Assembly: GCA_003131945.1 (NCBI GenBank)
Contig: PKWD01000460.1
Coordinates: 4,389 to 10,677 of the forward strand
Direction: 5' to 3'
Length of the DNA: 6,289 bases
From: Acidimicrobiaceae bacterium
GTDB lineage: Bacteria > Actinomycetota > Acidimicrobiia > Acidimicrobiales > UBA8190
A program made the translations under genes and the position numbers. The notes below the pieces were generated by a model, which saw only the letters and a program-made list of their open reading frames with translations, was not told the origin of the DNA and did no database searches. Shown here piece by piece: positions 5,766 through 6,289 of the stretch (position 1 is the stretch's first letter; every line of letters begins with the position of its first letter).

Positions 5766-6289
5766 GCTGAACGTTTCTCCGCCGCTTCCCACATGGCCTC
5801 GACCGGCGCCGGCAGACCTGTCCAGTGCCCAATGGCCACCGCGGCCTGGTGCACGAGCATGCCCAGTCCGCCCACGGTCCGCGCGCCGCGCTCGTGGGCG
5901 GCGGCCAGGAGCGGCGTCACCATCGGGTGGTAGACGAGATCGGCCACCATCTGGCCGCCGTGGACGAGGTCGGGGTCGAACGCCGTGGCCGCACCCCCGG
6001 CGGTGCCGTCCATCCCCACCGGTGTGGCCTGCACGACGAGCTCGGCCTGGGAGATGTCGGCGGCGGTGCCCACCCGCCCGTTCGCACCGGCCAGGGCGGC
6101 GGCCCCCCGGGCGTGGTCCGGGGACCGGTTGACGACGACCACCTCGTCGGCCCCGGCCTCGGCCAAGGCCAGCACCACGGCCCGCGCCAGATTGAGCCCG
6201 CTTGCCGTGCCCGCGAATATCCGCAGCAGGCGCGCGCCCAGCAGCCGCCTGGCCGCGGACCGATCCGCGAAGGGCAGCGAGACCGTTTG
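5750..6289 (-). CDS. aroE: shikimate dehydrogenase (AroE), C-terminal part, broken or partial at its 5' side
   Basis: The frame from about 6188 to the TAG at 5752-5750 is the C-terminal, NADP-binding half of AroE, which reduces 3-dehydroshikimate to shikimate in aromatic amino acid synthesis. Seen in order: RAVVLALAEAGADEVVVVNRS (helix and second strand of the Rossmann fold, with NRS at the cofactor phosphate site), VVQATPVGM, ADLVYHPMVTPLL, and GMLVHQAAVA, whose Gln matches a shikimate-contacting residue. The C-terminus is complete. Upstream of about 6189 the frame stays open to the window edge, but those 34 or so codons lack the GAGGAAR nucleotide-binding loop and the NTDG motif that should precede it. 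The catalytic Lys and Asp would lie beyond the window. The gene is therefore either cut and joined to foreign sequence or misassembled. The 3' end overlaps a strong hairpin. Confidence 0.82.
   Translation of the reverse strand, partial: QTVSLPFADRSAARRLLGARLLRIFAGTASGLNLARAVVLALAEAGADEVVVVNRSPDHARGAAALAGANGRVGTAADISQAELVVQATPVGMDGTAGGAATAFDPDLVHGGQMVADLVYHPMVTPLLAAAHERGARTVGGLGMLVHQAAVAIGHWTGLPAPVEAMWEAAEKRSAQTGG

Noticed and set aside
5497..6132. 211-codon plus-strand frame rich in Arg and Pro
   Set aside because: Most of it is antisense to aroE, and the Arg/Pro composition is typical of a shadow frame.

Overview
The window is GC-rich DNA that reads as a compact piece of an actinobacterial-type chromosome. 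The main reasons are a SEDS protein built like Mycobacterium tuberculosis Rv0017c, a bifunctional-nuclease (DUF151) gene, several likely GTG starts, and gene boundaries that overlap or abut. The genus cannot be told from the sequence. No phage, transposase, CRISPR, tRNA or rRNA is visible, so this is mostly core cell-envelope housekeeping.

Layout. Positions 1-90 may hold the start of a minus-strand gene that runs off the left edge (weak). A small PAPS-type sulfotransferase lies on the minus strand (113-814). A 155-bp divergent spacer with a 7-bp inverted repeat separates it from a plus-strand SEDS glycosyltransferase gene (970-2391). That gene collides tail-to-tail, with overlapping stop codons, with a minus-strand pair: rodA (3116-4255) and a bifunctional-nuclease gene (2388-3119) joined by an ATGA overlap. 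Divergent from rodA, about 31 bp away, is an MscS-type mechanosensitive channel gene (4287-5183). After it comes the only long gene-free stretch (5184-5727). A perfect 14-bp hairpin (5728-5765) closes that stretch and overlaps the 3' end of a minus-strand aroE (5750 to the right edge). The last ~100 bp upstream of the recognisable aroE sequence no longer look like AroE.

How the genes fit together. Two SEDS polymerases (FtsW/RodA superfamily) face each other within 3.4 kb. They polymerise lipid II into glycan strands with class B penicillin-binding proteins, none of which is encoded here. The nuclease-family protein is translationally tied to RodA. MscS protects the same envelope against osmotic downshock. 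AroE serves the shikimate pathway and is functionally separate.

The points most worth a second look are: the loss of the QPSE..K charged residues in RodA; the rodA-nuclease coupling and the nuclease's repeat-bearing acidic tail; the 544-bp gap between convergent 3' ends, which could encode a small RNA; and the sequence break inside aroE near 6189.
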